Part shown: piece by piece, positions 24,365-33,517 of the stretch
Layout: the number at the start of each line of letters is the position of its first letter
Position numbering within the stretch: position 1 is the stretch's first letter
Source of the DNA: Phycisphaerae bacterium
GTDB lineage: Bacteria; Planctomycetota; Phycisphaerae; UBA1845
Assembly (NCBI GenBank): GCA_029260165.1
Contig: JAJDDT010000107.1
Location: 1 to 38,474, forward strand
DNA length: 38,474 bases
Reading direction: 5' to 3'
Notes under the pieces: model-generated
Database searches by the model: none
Seen by the model: only the letters and a program-made list of their open reading frames with translations
Told to the model about the DNA's origin: nothing
Program-made: the position numbers and the translations under genes

Positions 24365-27300
24365 ATGCGGACAACATGGGCCGGCTTGACCATCCTTGTG
24401 ACGGTGATTGTGTTTTCGCTTCCGCTACGCGCGGGCGACAACACCCGCTGGTCCTTTGCAAAAATCGCGGACAGTAACACCACGCTTCCACAGGATAACG
24501 CAATCGGCTTGTTTCAATCATTCGGTACCGAACCGTCGTTCAGCCAGGGAACAGTGGTCTTCAGTCGCCGCGGTGCAACTGACTCGCGTGATGGCATTTA
24601 CGCCGCAACCGAAGGCGTCCTTCGCGCCGTAGCGGACCAGACCACACCTTCACCCGGCACCAACGGTTTGTTCCTGCAATTCGGAACAGCTCCACCCTCA
24701 ATCAGCGGTGGTGTCATCGTTTTCTCCGCCAACAACCCCGCCGGTGTCTACCAGCAACGCGACGGACAACCCATCACGGTCGTGGCAGATGCGAATACGT
24801 CGATCCCGGATGATCCCAACTTCTTCGCACCACCAATCAACGCGGCTGTCTCCAGCAGCAATGGCGACATCTCGTTCGTCGGCGGAAACGCATTTCTCCA
24901 GACAGGCGTGTACGCGATGATCGATGGACTGCTCCAGTCCGTTGCCCTTCCAAACGTGGAGAACAACGGTTTTCGTCTTCAGAGATTCGACGGCCCTGTC
25001 GTCAGCCGATCGAACAGCGAAACATCCGTCGCATTCTTCGCCTTCGATACCATCTCCGGGCAATCCGGTGTTTTCCTGGCCAACGGCGATCTTACCTCTG
25101 TTGCGAACAGCGCCACACCAATACCAGACGGTTCGGGAACATTTTCAGGCTTCGGATCACCACCGATCCCCGGTCCATCCATTGCAGGCAACAACGTCGC
25201 ATTTGTCGGTGAGGGCAGCGGAAACCAGCGCGGAATTTATCACACCGTGGATGGGTTAACGCGGGCGGCTGACCGAACCACGTCCATCCCCCAAGGAAAC
25301 GGGACGTTCCTGTCTTTCGAGAACCCTTCACTATCAGAAGGCCAACTTCTTTTCGTCGGCACGGGACAGAACGCGCAGCTCGGAATCTACTTCCAGTCAA
25401 CCGACTCAGCCTCGATTCCCACGAAGGTCATCGACGTATCCGACATGCTCGACGGAAGACAAGTCGCCGAGCTGAAAACTGGTCGCGAAGCGCTCGATGA
25501 TTTCGGAGCCAGGCGCTTCGCATTTTGGGCTCGTTTCGCCGACGGCTCAGAAGGCATATTCGTCGCATCCGAGCTGAATTGCACCATCACAGCGGAAAAC
25601 GAGATTCAATTCGACACCGACGGTCATGTGGCCACAGCACCGCAAGGGCCTGGCACCTACTCGTGGGCAATCACCGGAGGCATCATCGATTCGGGGCAAG
25701 GCACAAACGAGATCAGCTTCACCGCCGGCAGCGATGAGCAACTGATTCTCGACCTGACCATCGAAGACAACGGTGTGTCCGTCGAATGCCAAAAGATTAT
25801 CAACATTCGATTCGGTCCAACCGCCACCGCATCCAACAGCGGTCCTGTCTGCGACAGCGATGATGTGACGCTCATCGGAGGTCCGGACGATGGCGTGGCC
25901 TATTCATGGATCGGGCCTGCAGGTTTTTCATCCGATGCGAGAACCCCCGTCGTCTCCCCTGCCATCAGCGGCGAGTACACCCTGACCGTCACCGACGAAA
26001 ATGATTTGATGGATTCTGTCAGTACCGTTGTTATCGTTAACGACAACCCCGTCGCTGCGGCTGACAACAATGGTCCCGCCTGTGATGGATTTGACGTGAC
26101 TCTCATCGGCCAGCCTGACAACATGGCCACCTACCGTTGGACCGGTCCCGACGGTTTTACGTCCGAGCTGCAGAATCCCATCGTTCCCGCAGCCATCTCG
26201 GGAACTTACGAACTGACCGTCACCAACGACAATGCCTGTCAGGGTATGACAGAAACTGAGATCATCATCTTCGACAATCCCATCGCAACCGCTGACAACA
26301 ATGGGGCCGCGTGTCTCGGCAACGACGCCAACCTCACCGGTGGTCCCGACGACATGGCGAGCTACGAATGGACAGGCCCGGACGGATTCACATCCGACCA
26401 GCAACACCCGATCGTGTCGCCGGCTGTCGCGGGAGTATATGAATTGACTGTGACCGATGAAAACGGTTGCAAGGACTTGATCGCTACCGAACTCGTGGTC
26501 GATGATATCGACGTCACCCCGCCAAACATCATTTGTCCCGGAAACGCCGCTCGAATCTGCGGGGATTCAACGTCATCCGCGGCCACAGGATTAGCCACCG
26601 CAACCGACAACTGCCGGGGCGTCGTGACAATCACCTCAGATGATGCAGTGGAGGGTAATTGCCCGCGAACGATTACCCGCACATGGACCGCGACCGATGA
26701 AAACGGAAACGAGAGCACCTGCGACCAGACGATCACCCTCGCGGAAGTACCACCACCATCGGACGGTGGAGGCTCCGGTGGCGGTGGCGGATCGGGCGGA
26801 GGAGGAGGCGTCCCCACACCGGGCGACATGACGTCCGGCTCGGGCATTGTTGATGAGAACGGGAGTTTCCAGGCAAGCGCTTCGCTCGCTTCCGGCCGGA
26901 TTTTGGCCGGCGTCGAGATTTTACGAGCCAACCCGGGCGAATCGGTCACCTACGCCATCACAAGCGACGTTCCCGGACCAGACGATCAATCCTTCGACGG
27001 CCTGATCATTGGTCCGATTGCTGGTCGTATTTTCACCGTTGACACATCCGCGCCGGATGAGGAATTCATCGTTATCGTCAGTATCTTCCTGAATTCCGAC
27101 GAACTCGCGCCGCTCGACCTGGATCCCGAGTCGCTCCGGTTGGCAGTCCTCGACGAATCAGTGGAACCCAATGTATGGTCCGCTGCCGGAGACGATATCG
27201 GCATGTCGCCACCTACCAACGTTGTCGGTGAATCAGGATACGAACAGATCAGCGATGGTATTCGCTATTGGGCGGTTCGCGATCGTCTCAGTACGTTCGC

Positions 27301-27646
27301 CATTGGGGAGATTTCCGTCGAACCTGCCGAAATCGATCCACCGACCAACGATCCAAATCCGCCGGCTGAAGACGATACGGAGCCAACAGAACCGCCGGCG
27401 GAGCAACCCGTATCCGAAGATGCGGATGGCGACGGTGTGATCGACAGCCTCGACCAGTGCTCCGATACGCGCGTCGGCACGATGATTGACGACGTCGGCT
27501 GTCCGATTGTCGAAGAACCCAACATGCCCGATCCGGACATGCCCATTGGTTGCGGGTCAGCCCCCTGCGGAACGATGGGAACGATAGGCCTGGTCATGCT
27601 TCTCCTTGGTTTCGTTCCCATGCGCGCCATGCGACGACGGTTGTGA
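24365..27646 (+). CDS. large modular surface protein: propeller repeats, Ig-like, HYR-like, TSP3, Cys-TM-Arg tail
   Basis: This 1093-residue exported protein starts with a signal peptide (~1-22). Residues ~25-400 hold about six propeller-like repeats of the form SFGxPxxxGxxVxFxG...GIYxxxxGxLxxVA. Then come a beta domain, three tandem Ig-like domains of exactly 77 residues each, and a hyalin-repeat-like domain (TPPNIICPGNAARICGDST, ATDNCRGVVTITS). A Gly/Ser linker (26761-26811), a further beta domain and an acidic Pro-rich stretch follow. Near the end is a calcium-binding thrombospondin-3-like motif (DADGDGVIDSLDQC). The C-terminus is GCGSAPCG, a hydrophobic helix and RAMRRRL: a three-part sorting tail like MYXO-CTERM or related anchors. 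The frame is open back to 24173, but ATG 24365 is chosen for its signal peptide and GGGG 7 bases upstream. It lies between gcvPB and lipM. Confidence 0.88.
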   Translation: MRTTWAGLTILVTVIVFSLPLRAGDNTRWSFAKIADSNTTLPQDNAIGLFQSFGTEPSFSQGTVVFSRRGATDSRDGIYAATEGVLRAVADQTTPSPGTNGLFLQFGTAPPSISGGVIVFSANNPAGVYQQRDGQPITVVADANTSIPDDPNFFAPPINAAVSSSNGDISFVGGNAFLQTGVYAMIDGLLQSVALPNVENNGFRLQRFDGPVVSRSNSETSVAFFAFDTISGQSGVFLANGDLTSVANSATPIPDGSGTFSGFGSPPIPGPSIAGNNVAFVGEGSGNQRGIYHTVDGLTRAADRTTSIPQGNGTFLSFENPSLSEGQLLFVGTGQNAQLGIYFQSTDSASIPTKVIDVSDMLDGRQVAELKTGREALDDFGARRFAFWARFADGSEGIFVASELNCTITAENEIQFDTDGHVATAPQGPGTYSWAITGGIIDSGQGTNEISFTAGSDEQLILDLTIEDNGVSVECQKIINIRFGPTATASNSGPVCDSDDVTLIGGPDDGVAYSWIGPAGFSSDARTPVVSPAISGEYTLTVTDENDLMDSVSTVVIVNDNPVAAADNNGPACDGFDVTLIGQPDNMATYRWTGPDGFTSELQNPIVPAAISGTYELTVTNDNACQGMTETEIIIFDNPIATADNNGAACLGNDANLTGGPDDMASYEWTGPDGFTSDQQHPIVSPAVAGVYELTVTDENGCKDLIATELVVDDIDVTPPNIICPGNAARICGDSTSSAATGLATATDNCRGVVTITSDDAVEGNCPRTITRTWTATDENGNESTCDQTITLAEVPPPSDGGGSGGGGGSGGGGGVPTPGDMTSGSGIVDENGSFQASASLASGRILAGVEILRANPGESVTYAITSDVPGPDDQSFDGLIIGPIAGRIFTVDTSAPDEEFIVIVSIFLNSDELAPLDLDPESLRLAVLDESVEPNVWSAAGDDIGMSPPTNVVGESGYEQISDGIRYWAVRDRLSTFAIGEISVEPAEIDPPTNDPNPPAEDDTEPTEPPAEQPVSEDADGDGVIDSLDQCSDTRVGTMIDDVGCPIVEEPNMPDPDMPIGCGSAPCGTMGTIGLVMLLLGFVPMRAMRRRL
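25841..26510 (+). repeat. three tandem 231-bp Ig-like coding repeats
   Basis: Repeat units start near 25841, 26072 and 26303, exactly 231 bases apart. Each encodes a Cys, a DxTLxGxPDxMAxYxWxGPxGF-type core and an ExTVTxxN-type end. Units two and three are closest at DNA level, which suggests duplication inside the gene. Confidence 0.75.
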
Positions 27647-28392
27647 ACCAGTCCTGCGAAACACCAACCATTCGTTTGATCCAGGACGTCGCCCAGAAGG
27701 GCGTCATCAACATGGCCCGCGATGAATCTCTCCTGACGTTCGTTGGTGATGGCCAATCCCCCCCAACGCTCCGACTATACGAATGGTCCGAACCAACAAT
27801 ATCGCTGGGGTATTTTCAAAAATACGCGGAGTTTGATCGCCTATCTCCCCCTGCCGGCGACATGCCGGTCGTCCGACGACAAACAGGCGGCGGTGCAATC
27901 CTCCACGACCGCGAGCTAACCTACTCGCTTGTCCTGCCAACCGACTACCCACCGATTCGCAACAAACCAACGCATCTCTACGATATTGTGCACAGAGCGC
28001 TAATCGCCACACTTGAGAACTATGCAGTGTCAGCCGTTCTGTGTGGAACGAGTGACGACTCGGGACCAACAAGGGGACCGTTTTTCTGTTTCGCACGGCG
28101 GCACGCCCTCGACGTTGTTATTTCCGACGAGAAGTTGGCGGGCAGCGCTCAGCGACGGACAAGACACGCCGTCCTTCAACACGGATCCATCGTCGTCGAA
28201 AGACGATTCAAACAGCAACCCGCCGCGGTGACCGGTGTGTCTGTCGACACGTTGAGAAAACAGTTTCCAACCGAGATTTCAGATCCCCTGAACGTGGAAA
28301 TCAAATCTGGTGACTGGACCGCGAGCGAATTGGAAAATGCGGCCAAACTAACCGTCAAATACGCCGGAGATGAGTGGACCAGACGAACCTAA
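27643..28392 (+). CDS. LipM-like octanoyltransferase / lipoate-protein ligase A family
   Basis: This cytoplasmic enzyme transfers octanoyl or lipoyl groups to carrier proteins such as GcvH. It is 249 residues. The N-terminal block NMARDESLL and PTLRLYEWSEPTISLGYFQ is followed by the ligand-binding RRQTGGGAILHD (78-89). A Cys (C149) in GPFFCFARRHALDVV aligns with the catalytic Cys150 of B. subtilis LipM, and the conserved Lys is K164 in DEKLAGSAQRR, before LQHGSI. The Cys favours LipM over LplA. GTG 27643 overlaps the stop of the surface-protein gene (GTGA). Its presence downstream of gcvPA/gcvPB fits lipoylation of the H protein. Confidence 0.85.
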   Translation: MNQSCETPTIRLIQDVAQKGVINMARDESLLTFVGDGQSPPTLRLYEWSEPTISLGYFQKYAEFDRLSPPAGDMPVVRRQTGGGAILHDRELTYSLVLPTDYPPIRNKPTHLYDIVHRALIATLENYAVSAVLCGTSDDSGPTRGPFFCFARRHALDVVISDEKLAGSAQRRTRHAVLQHGSIVVERRFKQQPAAVTGVSVDTLRKQFPTEISDPLNVEIKSGDWTASELENAAKLTVKYAGDEWTRRT

Positions 28393-29165
28393 CGATCCGC
28401 GGTCAATGCCGGCGACGATTCACGTTCCACGTCAGCAGGCAATGATGCTGTCGGTCTACCCGTAGGCTTGTCCTGTTCGATGAGCGAACGAATGCACCGT
28501 CGAAAATTCTCACGAAACGATTCAAGGGCAATAAAATAGGGATCAATGTGTCGCCAATCCGTTTCGATACGACCATCCGGAGAAGGTGGGTAATCCTCCT
28601 CGTCCAGCGGAAGATTGACTTCAGATTCCGAGGTGATGGTCGCGAGAAGTCGGCCATCGAACGCCGAATACAGCGACCCGCGTATCTCGCATTGAGGGTT
28701 ATTCAGATCAATCGTGTAGATCAGACAAAGGTCGCCCCCGATGTCTCCCGCGCGAATAACGAAATCCGACGCGCGACCGGTATGCAGACGCGACCCCGGA
28801 TAGGCCAGGGGCATGACGTCTGCAATCTGCCAATAGTCATCGAAAAGCTCCATCCAATCGACGAATTCCTTCGTCGGTTGTTTCGCAAGCTGAACGATAC
28901 CGGTGTCGTCCTCAGTCACCCCGGAGTGCACCAGGCGTGCAATAACAATCGACGCGGGAAACAACCCATCCGTCGAGCCTGATGTGAGACTTATCGGACG
29001 ATGATCGGCTCCCCCGTATTCACCGGCCGCCGGACCAGGTATGCCAGCCCATCCGGGCGATGCCAGCGGCATTTCCGTCCACGGATACACCTCCTCTTTT
29101 GGTGCACAAGCGGCAGCCAACAGAGGCAATCCCAATCCCAACAACCATAGCATTTTGAATCGCAT
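28389..29165 (-). CDS. hypothetical lipoprotein
   Basis: This 258-residue protein has a signal peptide and strong lipobox LAAAC. The mature part has no recognisable motif; it looks like a mixed alpha/beta domain (PASIVIARLVHSGVTEDDTG, DLCLIYTIDLNNPQCEIRGS, LYSAFDGRLLATITSESEV). ATG 29165 is preferred because GAAGGA (29175-29180) lies 9 bases upstream; for ATG 29174 the same site would touch the start codon. It overlaps the end of the lipM gene tail to tail by 4 bases. Function unknown; it is likely anchored to a membrane facing the periplasm. Confidence 0.8.
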   Translation of the reverse strand: MRFKMLWLLGLGLPLLAAACAPKEEVYPWTEMPLASPGWAGIPGPAAGEYGGADHRPISLTSGSTDGLFPASIVIARLVHSGVTEDDTGIVQLAKQPTKEFVDWMELFDDYWQIADVMPLAYPGSRLHTGRASDFVIRAGDIGGDLCLIYTIDLNNPQCEIRGSLYSAFDGRLLATITSESEVNLPLDEEDYPPSPDGRIETDWRHIDPYFIALESFRENFRRCIRSLIEQDKPTGRPTASLPADVERESSPALTADR

Positions 29166-29346
29166 GCTCGACATTCCTTCTCAGAAAACGCGCGTCACCA
29201 GGGAAGCCATCGCCTCGTCCCGAATGCGAAACAACCCAGCATGGTTATCGGGTGGAAAGGCACGCGACTGACTATTTTTTTCTCGGACGTACCGCCAAAA
29301 CAGATATTCATCGATTCCCCTCCTTTTCATTATCGGCCCATGAATT

Positions 29347-29376
29347 CCCGGTACTCCGATACCCCGGATTACCGGG
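29347..29376. repeat. inverted repeat upstream of the sugar transferase gene
   Basis: CCCGGTA (29347-29353) and TACCGGG (29370-29376), 16 bases apart, lie about 100 bases before ATG 29476 in the 310-base divergent gap (29166-29475). It could be an operator or a leader stem. I see no other gene in the gap; its left part has a T7 run near 29272-29280 and no clear promoter pair. Confidence 0.3.
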
Positions 29377-29475
29377 CGTTACGCCAATTCGTGCAACGTG
29401 TTCGGACCTGCTTACCTTCCATGCCCGAAAATCCGATGCATCCATAAGACCCCCAATCGTTTGCAGGAGTATTCA

Positions 29476-30939
29476 ATGGCTTCACAGGCTGCCGTCGGTA
29501 CCAACGAAATCCTCCGTACCTCGCCGTTGAGCGGTTCTGCCGCAACGCCGATTCGATTCCCTGTTCTGGGGTACCTGGCCGCTGTCCTTCGGTCCTTCCC
29601 CATCGGATCCTGGGTTCTCCTTGACATGGGTATCCTCTTCGGGGGCATCGCGCTCGGCTTCGAGCTTTTCGTCAACGGGCAGATACTTCCCTACACACAC
29701 GTCTCGACCTGGCATGGCTGGGCAACCCTGGGAGGCACGTTTATTTTTGCCAGCCTGGTCTTTGGTTTGTACGAACGCGAGACCCTCTGGAGTCGATCCA
29801 GAATCCTCACCAGGCTCATGCTGACCTGTACCACCGCCCCCATCATTGCCTACGCGATTATTTACGCACTGATGTACACACAAATGAGCCGACGGGTCAC
29901 GGCCTTGGCGATTATCATGCAGATGATCGTTGGCGGCACCATCCGGCTGACCGCGTGTTGGGCACTCCATCGCGTCCCGCGAAACCTTATCCTCGTCGGC
30001 CCGGGTGTTATTTCAAACGCGCTTATTCGAGCCTTCCAGCAGGGCTTCCTGCATGAATACCAATTGGCAGGGTATGTCGACGACAAGCCCGCCACCTCGG
30101 ACACCATTTCCGGCAGCGCGTGGCTTGGAACCACCGAGGAACTTCCCGAAATCCGTGACCGCTACAACATTCAGGATATTGTCGTCGGGGCTGAAGCTGC
30201 CACCGACCAGACGGTCATGTCCACCGTACTCCCCTGCCTGCGACGGGGATGTCGCGTCACCAACGAAGCCACCTTCTTCGAGAAAGCAACCGGTCAAATC
30301 CTCGTGGACGAAATCACCCCGCACTGGTTCCTTTTTGCCGACCTTCAGGTCCATTGCCAACGCCGGCAGGCACTCAAACGCGCCTTCGACATCGTCACCG
30401 CGCTCATTGGTGTAGTCCTCGCTGTTCCGCTCGCACCGATCATCGCTTTGGCCATCAAACTCTGCGACGGCGGCCCGGCACTCTACTCCCAAACGCGGGT
30501 CGGACAGAATGGCCGATCATTCAAACTCTACAAATTCCGAACGATGAAAGTCGGCGCGGAAACGAACACGCCCGTATGGGCCGTACAAAACGATCCACGC
30601 GTCACATTCGTCGGCCGATTCCTCCGCAAATCAAGACTCGACGAACTTCCGCAGCTCTTCAACATCCTGCTGGGACAAATGTCCATTGTCGGACCACGTC
30701 CCGAACGCCCCAAGCTGGTAACCGAACTGACCAGACACATCCCCTATTACAACGAACGACATCTCGTCAAACCGGGACTGACCGGCTGGGCGCAGATAGG
30801 CTTTCGCTACGGCAGTTCCATCGAAGACGCGAAGCGAAAGCTGCAATTCGACCTGTATTATCTCAAGAACATTTCGATCGAACTGGACCTGATCATTCTT
30901 CTCCGAACAGTCGGCGTGTTCGTACGCGGAGCATGTTGA
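29476..30939 (+). CDS. polyprenyl-phosphate sugar-1-phosphate transferase (exopolysaccharide)
   Basis: This membrane enzyme moves a sugar phosphate from a nucleotide sugar to undecaprenyl phosphate, the first step of exopolysaccharide assembly. It is 487 residues. The N-terminal half has about four to five membrane helices. Next is a nucleotide-binding-like domain ([29 protein letters not shown]). The C-terminal bacterial sugar transferase domain follows: [39 protein letters not shown], the catalytic Asp-Glu in [24 protein letters not shown] and [10 protein letters not shown]. The layout resembles the sugar transferases linked to PEP-CTERM/EpsH systems. ATG 29476 follows AGGAG (29465-29469) by 6 bases. 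No other exopolysaccharide gene is adjacent. Confidence 0.92.
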   Translation: MASQAAVGTNEILRTSPLSGSAATPIRFPVLGYLAAVLRSFPIGSWVLLDMGILFGGIALGFELFVNGQILPYTHVSTWHGWATLGGTFIFASLVFGLYERETLWSRSRILTRLMLTCTTAPIIAYAIIYALMYTQMSRRVTALAIIMQMIVGGTIRLTACWALHRVPRNLILVGPGVISNALIRAFQQGFLHEYQLAGYVDDKPATSDTISGSAWLGTTEELPEIRDRYNIQDIVVGAEAATDQTVMSTVLPCLRRGCRVTNEATFFEKATGQILVDEITPHWFLFADLQVHCQRRQALKRAFDIVTALIGVVLAVPLAPIIALAIKLCDGGPALYSQTRVGQNGRSFKLYKFRTMKVGAETNTPVWAVQNDPRVTFVGRFLRKSRLDELPQLFNILLGQMSIVGPRPERPKLVTELTRHIPYYNERHLVKPGLTGWAQIGFRYGSSIEDAKRKLQFDLYYLKNISIELDLIILLRTVGVFVRGAC

Positions 30940-30954
30940 CAAGCCGGCGTGCCA

Positions 30955-31644
30955 TCACGCCTGACGCGCGATATTTTCGAAATAAGCATCATCGACGTCC
31001 ATAATGCCCGCCTGATTCCACGCCCATTTCGTATCAAACGACCACCGTGCCACCGCCAACATCCCCGCCAACTCACAACTCGCCAAAACCAACGCATCAT
31101 CATCACTCGCCTCGGGCGATTGACCGAAGACCTTCACCGGAATCATCCGGGCCAGCTTCTCGATACCCGGGAATTCATCCTGATCGGAAAATCCAGGCTC
31201 GTGACGAAATCGCTGCTCGAAACGCAACGCCCACAAATGCCCTTCCAACTCGACCATTTTTACCTCGATCGCCGACTGACATCGTATCTCACCATCAGAC
31301 ACCCCCGCCAAAAAAACCCGCGACCGGCCCGGATCATCAAGCCCCCAAAGCCAGCAAAACAAACAGTACTGCCCCCAAACCTCGTGCAGCCGCAAATGAA
31401 TCTCCGCATCGGAATACCCCTTGATCACCCGCCAATCGATGAGCGCACCGCGACATTTCGCAATCGACCCCGGCGACGGAACCTGAATATCGTGCTCCGA
31501 CGCTGTACGACACGTCCGCTTGCACTCGGCGTTGCGAAACTGCACAACATTCGCCTGCACAACCGCCCCCATCGCAACGACGTCCTCAGCCAATCGGGGC
31601 GTCGGCTTGTTCGGATCAACCACGGTCAACGATTGGCCAGCCAC
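30955..31644 (-). CDS. hypothetical protein (229 aa)
   Basis: I do not recognise this protein. The - strand frame has normal protein composition: a core with WGQYCLFCWLWGLDDPGR, SRVFLAGVSDGEIRCQSAIE and VKMVELEGHLWALRFEQRF, and a Trp-rich C-terminus (ARWSFDTKWAWNQAGIMDVD). The opposite frame (30949-31704, +) is Arg/Pro/His-rich and is a shadow. GTG 31644 has GAGGGG 8 bases upstream, which supports the choice. There is no signal peptide. It is tail to tail with the sugar transferase (15-base gap) and divergent from the PHP gene. Confidence 0.7.
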   Translation of the reverse strand: MAGQSLTVVDPNKPTPRLAEDVVAMGAVVQANVVQFRNAECKRTCRTASEHDIQVPSPGSIAKCRGALIDWRVIKGYSDAEIHLRLHEVWGQYCLFCWLWGLDDPGRSRVFLAGVSDGEIRCQSAIEVKMVELEGHLWALRFEQRFRHEPGFSDQDEFPGIEKLARMIPVKVFGQSPEASDDDALVLASCELAGMLAVARWSFDTKWAWNQAGIMDVDDAYFENIARQA

Positions 31645-31752
31645 CTCGAACGCCCCTCAATCCAACACCAAAACATCGCGACGAAAAACACGCCGACACT
31701 ATAGACATTCGACGCCATCTTCGAAAGGATGCATGCCCAAGGAGCGTCTCTC

Positions 31753-32580
31753 ATGCAACTCTACGACCAGCATTTACACTCGAACCACTCGTTCGACTCG
31801 CAGGCGGACCCCGAAACCAACGTCCTCGCCGCCATCGACCGGGGTCTCGCGGGACTGACCTTCACCGAACACTACGACACCCACCCGACCGAACGAGAGG
31901 ACTGCGTCTACAGCGACGATGCCTACTCCGCCACAATCCGAAGCCTGCGCGACAAGTATGAATCAGACATACGGATCGGCAAGGGTATCGAGGTCTGCTT
32001 CCAAGCCGATCATCTAGACGAAATCGTCGCCTTCCTCGACAACCACACCTTCGACCTTGTCCTCGTCAGCGTCCATTGGTGCCAAGGCCGACCCATCCAC
32101 GTTGCCGACGTCTGGAAAGACCGCGACCCGTCCGAAGTCACCCGTTCGTATCTGACCGCCGTGCTCGAAGCCATGCAATCCTGCGAACGACTCCACCGCA
32201 ACCGTTCGCGCGTCTTCGATGTGCTCGCCCACATGGATTTCTGCAAACGCTACTCAAAACGCTTCGCCGATCGGATTTGCGTCGAGGAACACCCCGACAT
32301 CATCGACAATATTCTCACCTGCTGCCTTGAGGCTGACATCGTCCCCGAAATCAACACCTCCACCACGCGACAAGGCATAGGCCAATCCATGCCGGGTCCA
32401 AACGTGATCAAACAATACGCCGCACTGGGCGGACAAGCCATGTCCCTGGGCTCCGACGCCCATCGATCCGAAGATATCGGTGCCGACTTCGACGCCGAAG
32501 TCCAAAACCTCCGCAACGCCGGCATCAACCACACCGCCGTCTATCAACAACGCGAAAAACTGTCGCTACCGTTGGACTAA
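31753..32580 (+). CDS. PHP-domain phosphoesterase, histidinol-phosphatase-like
   Basis: This 275-residue protein has the PHP fold with its metal ligands in order: DQHLHSNHSFDSQADP, TFTEHYDTHP, GIEVCF, VSVHWCQGRPIH, VLAHMDFCKRY, and the final GSDAHRSEDIG. This is the layout of the HisJ/HisK-type histidinol phosphatases, which remove phosphate from histidinol phosphate, but other PHP phosphoesterases look alike. ATG 31753 has AAGGAG (31739-31744) 8 bases upstream; the earlier ATG 31729 has no usable spacing. No his genes are nearby. Confidence 0.88.
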   Translation: MQLYDQHLHSNHSFDSQADPETNVLAAIDRGLAGLTFTEHYDTHPTEREDCVYSDDAYSATIRSLRDKYESDIRIGKGIEVCFQADHLDEIVAFLDNHTFDLVLVSVHWCQGRPIHVADVWKDRDPSEVTRSYLTAVLEAMQSCERLHRNRSRVFDVLAHMDFCKRYSKRFADRICVEEHPDIIDNILTCCLEADIVPEINTSTTRQGIGQSMPGPNVIKQYAALGGQAMSLGSDAHRSEDIGADFDAEVQNLRNAGINHTAVYQQREKLSLPLD

Positions 32581-32604
32581 TATGACTATTCGTTATGATG
32601 TAGC

Positions 32605-32660
32605 GTCACCCCTTGTGGGTGGCGGGAAAACCAACAGGTGTCAGCCAGCCTGTCACCCCA
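32605..32660. terminator. candidate hairpin terminator region between PHP gene and uppP
   Basis: Two stem-loops lie between convergent genes: GTCACCC/GGGTGGC (32605-32623, one G-U pair), and GGTG..CA/TG..CACC around 32637-32657. Read on the - strand, the second is followed by a short T-rich stretch (TGTTGGTTTT), so it may end uppP transcripts. T tracts are poor, so confidence is low. Confidence 0.35.
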
Positions 32661-32677
32661 CTCAACTTGAAACGGAC

Positions 32678-33517
32678 CTAACCAGCCAAACCCCAACCAA
32701 TCACCACAACACTCAGCGCCCAACAGTACCACGCGAAATGATGAATCCGGTCGCGAGCGACAAGCCGAATCAAAATCTTCAACGCCCCGGTCCCGGCCAC
32801 GAACGCGACACCCGTGCCAACAAGAATAGGCCACCACGGAACCGTTCCCATTTGCCCGGTCGACATCTCCAGCGTCTCTTTCAACTTGATCAAACCAGCC
32901 CCGAGAATTACCGGCGCGGCGATGAAAAAACTGAACTGAGCAGCCCACGTCCGCTTGATTCCGCAAAACAACGCCGTGCAAATCGTCGCCCCACTCCGCG
33001 AAATGCCCGGCAAGATCGCCGCTCCCTGCGCGATCCCCACCAATATCGCCCGCCCAAAACCAATCCGCCGCCAACCCAGGCCAGGTCTCCGCACACGCCC
33101 AGTCAAAAAAAGCAGCGTCCCCGTAATCGCCAACCCCACCCCCGTGCTGAATGGATTGTCAAACGCCTGCTCAAAATCCTTTTGGAATCCGAACCCGATG
33201 ATCGCCGTCGGTACGCAAGCCGCCAACCCCAACAGAGCAATCAACCAACCCGTTCGCCTGCCGGAATACCCTTTCCTCGATTCGCGATACAACCGCCCAA
33301 GATAATCGCGAAACGTGGACGCAAAAACAATGAACACCGCGAGCAACGTTCCGATGTGCGACATCGCATCGAACAGCAACATCGTCGGCGAATCACCCTG
33401 CAACCCAAGAAGCCGCTGCGTGATGACCAGATGCCCACTGCTGCTGACGGGCAGAAACTCCGTCAGTCCCTGCACCACACCCAGCACGATCGCCTTGATG
33501 AAAGTTAATTCATTCAC
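32678..33517 (-). CDS. uppP: undecaprenyl-diphosphatase
   Basis: UppP (BacA) dephosphorylates undecaprenyl diphosphate to recycle the lipid carrier for peptidoglycan and polysaccharides; known forms also give bacitracin tolerance. It is 279 residues with about eight membrane helices. Both signature motifs are intact: QGLTEFLPVSSSGHL near the N-terminus and LPGISRSGAT in the middle. ATG 33517 overlaps the pgsA stop by 4 bases, so it is the last gene of the rimO-pgsA-uppP operon. Confidence 0.96.
   Translation of the reverse strand: MNELTFIKAIVLGVVQGLTEFLPVSSSGHLVITQRLLGLQGDSPTMLLFDAMSHIGTLLAVFIVFASTFRDYLGRLYRESRKGYSGRRTGWLIALLGLAACVPTAIIGFGFQKDFEQAFDNPFSTGVGLAITGTLLFLTGRVRRPGLGWRRIGFGRAILVGIAQGAAILPGISRSGATICTALFCGIKRTWAAQFSFFIAAPVILGAGLIKLKETLEMSTGQMGTVPWWPILVGTGVAFVAGTGALKILIRLVARDRIHHFAWYCWALSVVVIGWGLAG

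Noticed and set aside
30949-31704. 251-residue + strand ORF opposite the hypothetical gene
   Set aside because: Its composition is Arg/Pro/His-heavy, as in a complement shadow; the - strand frame has normal composition and a good ribosome binding site.
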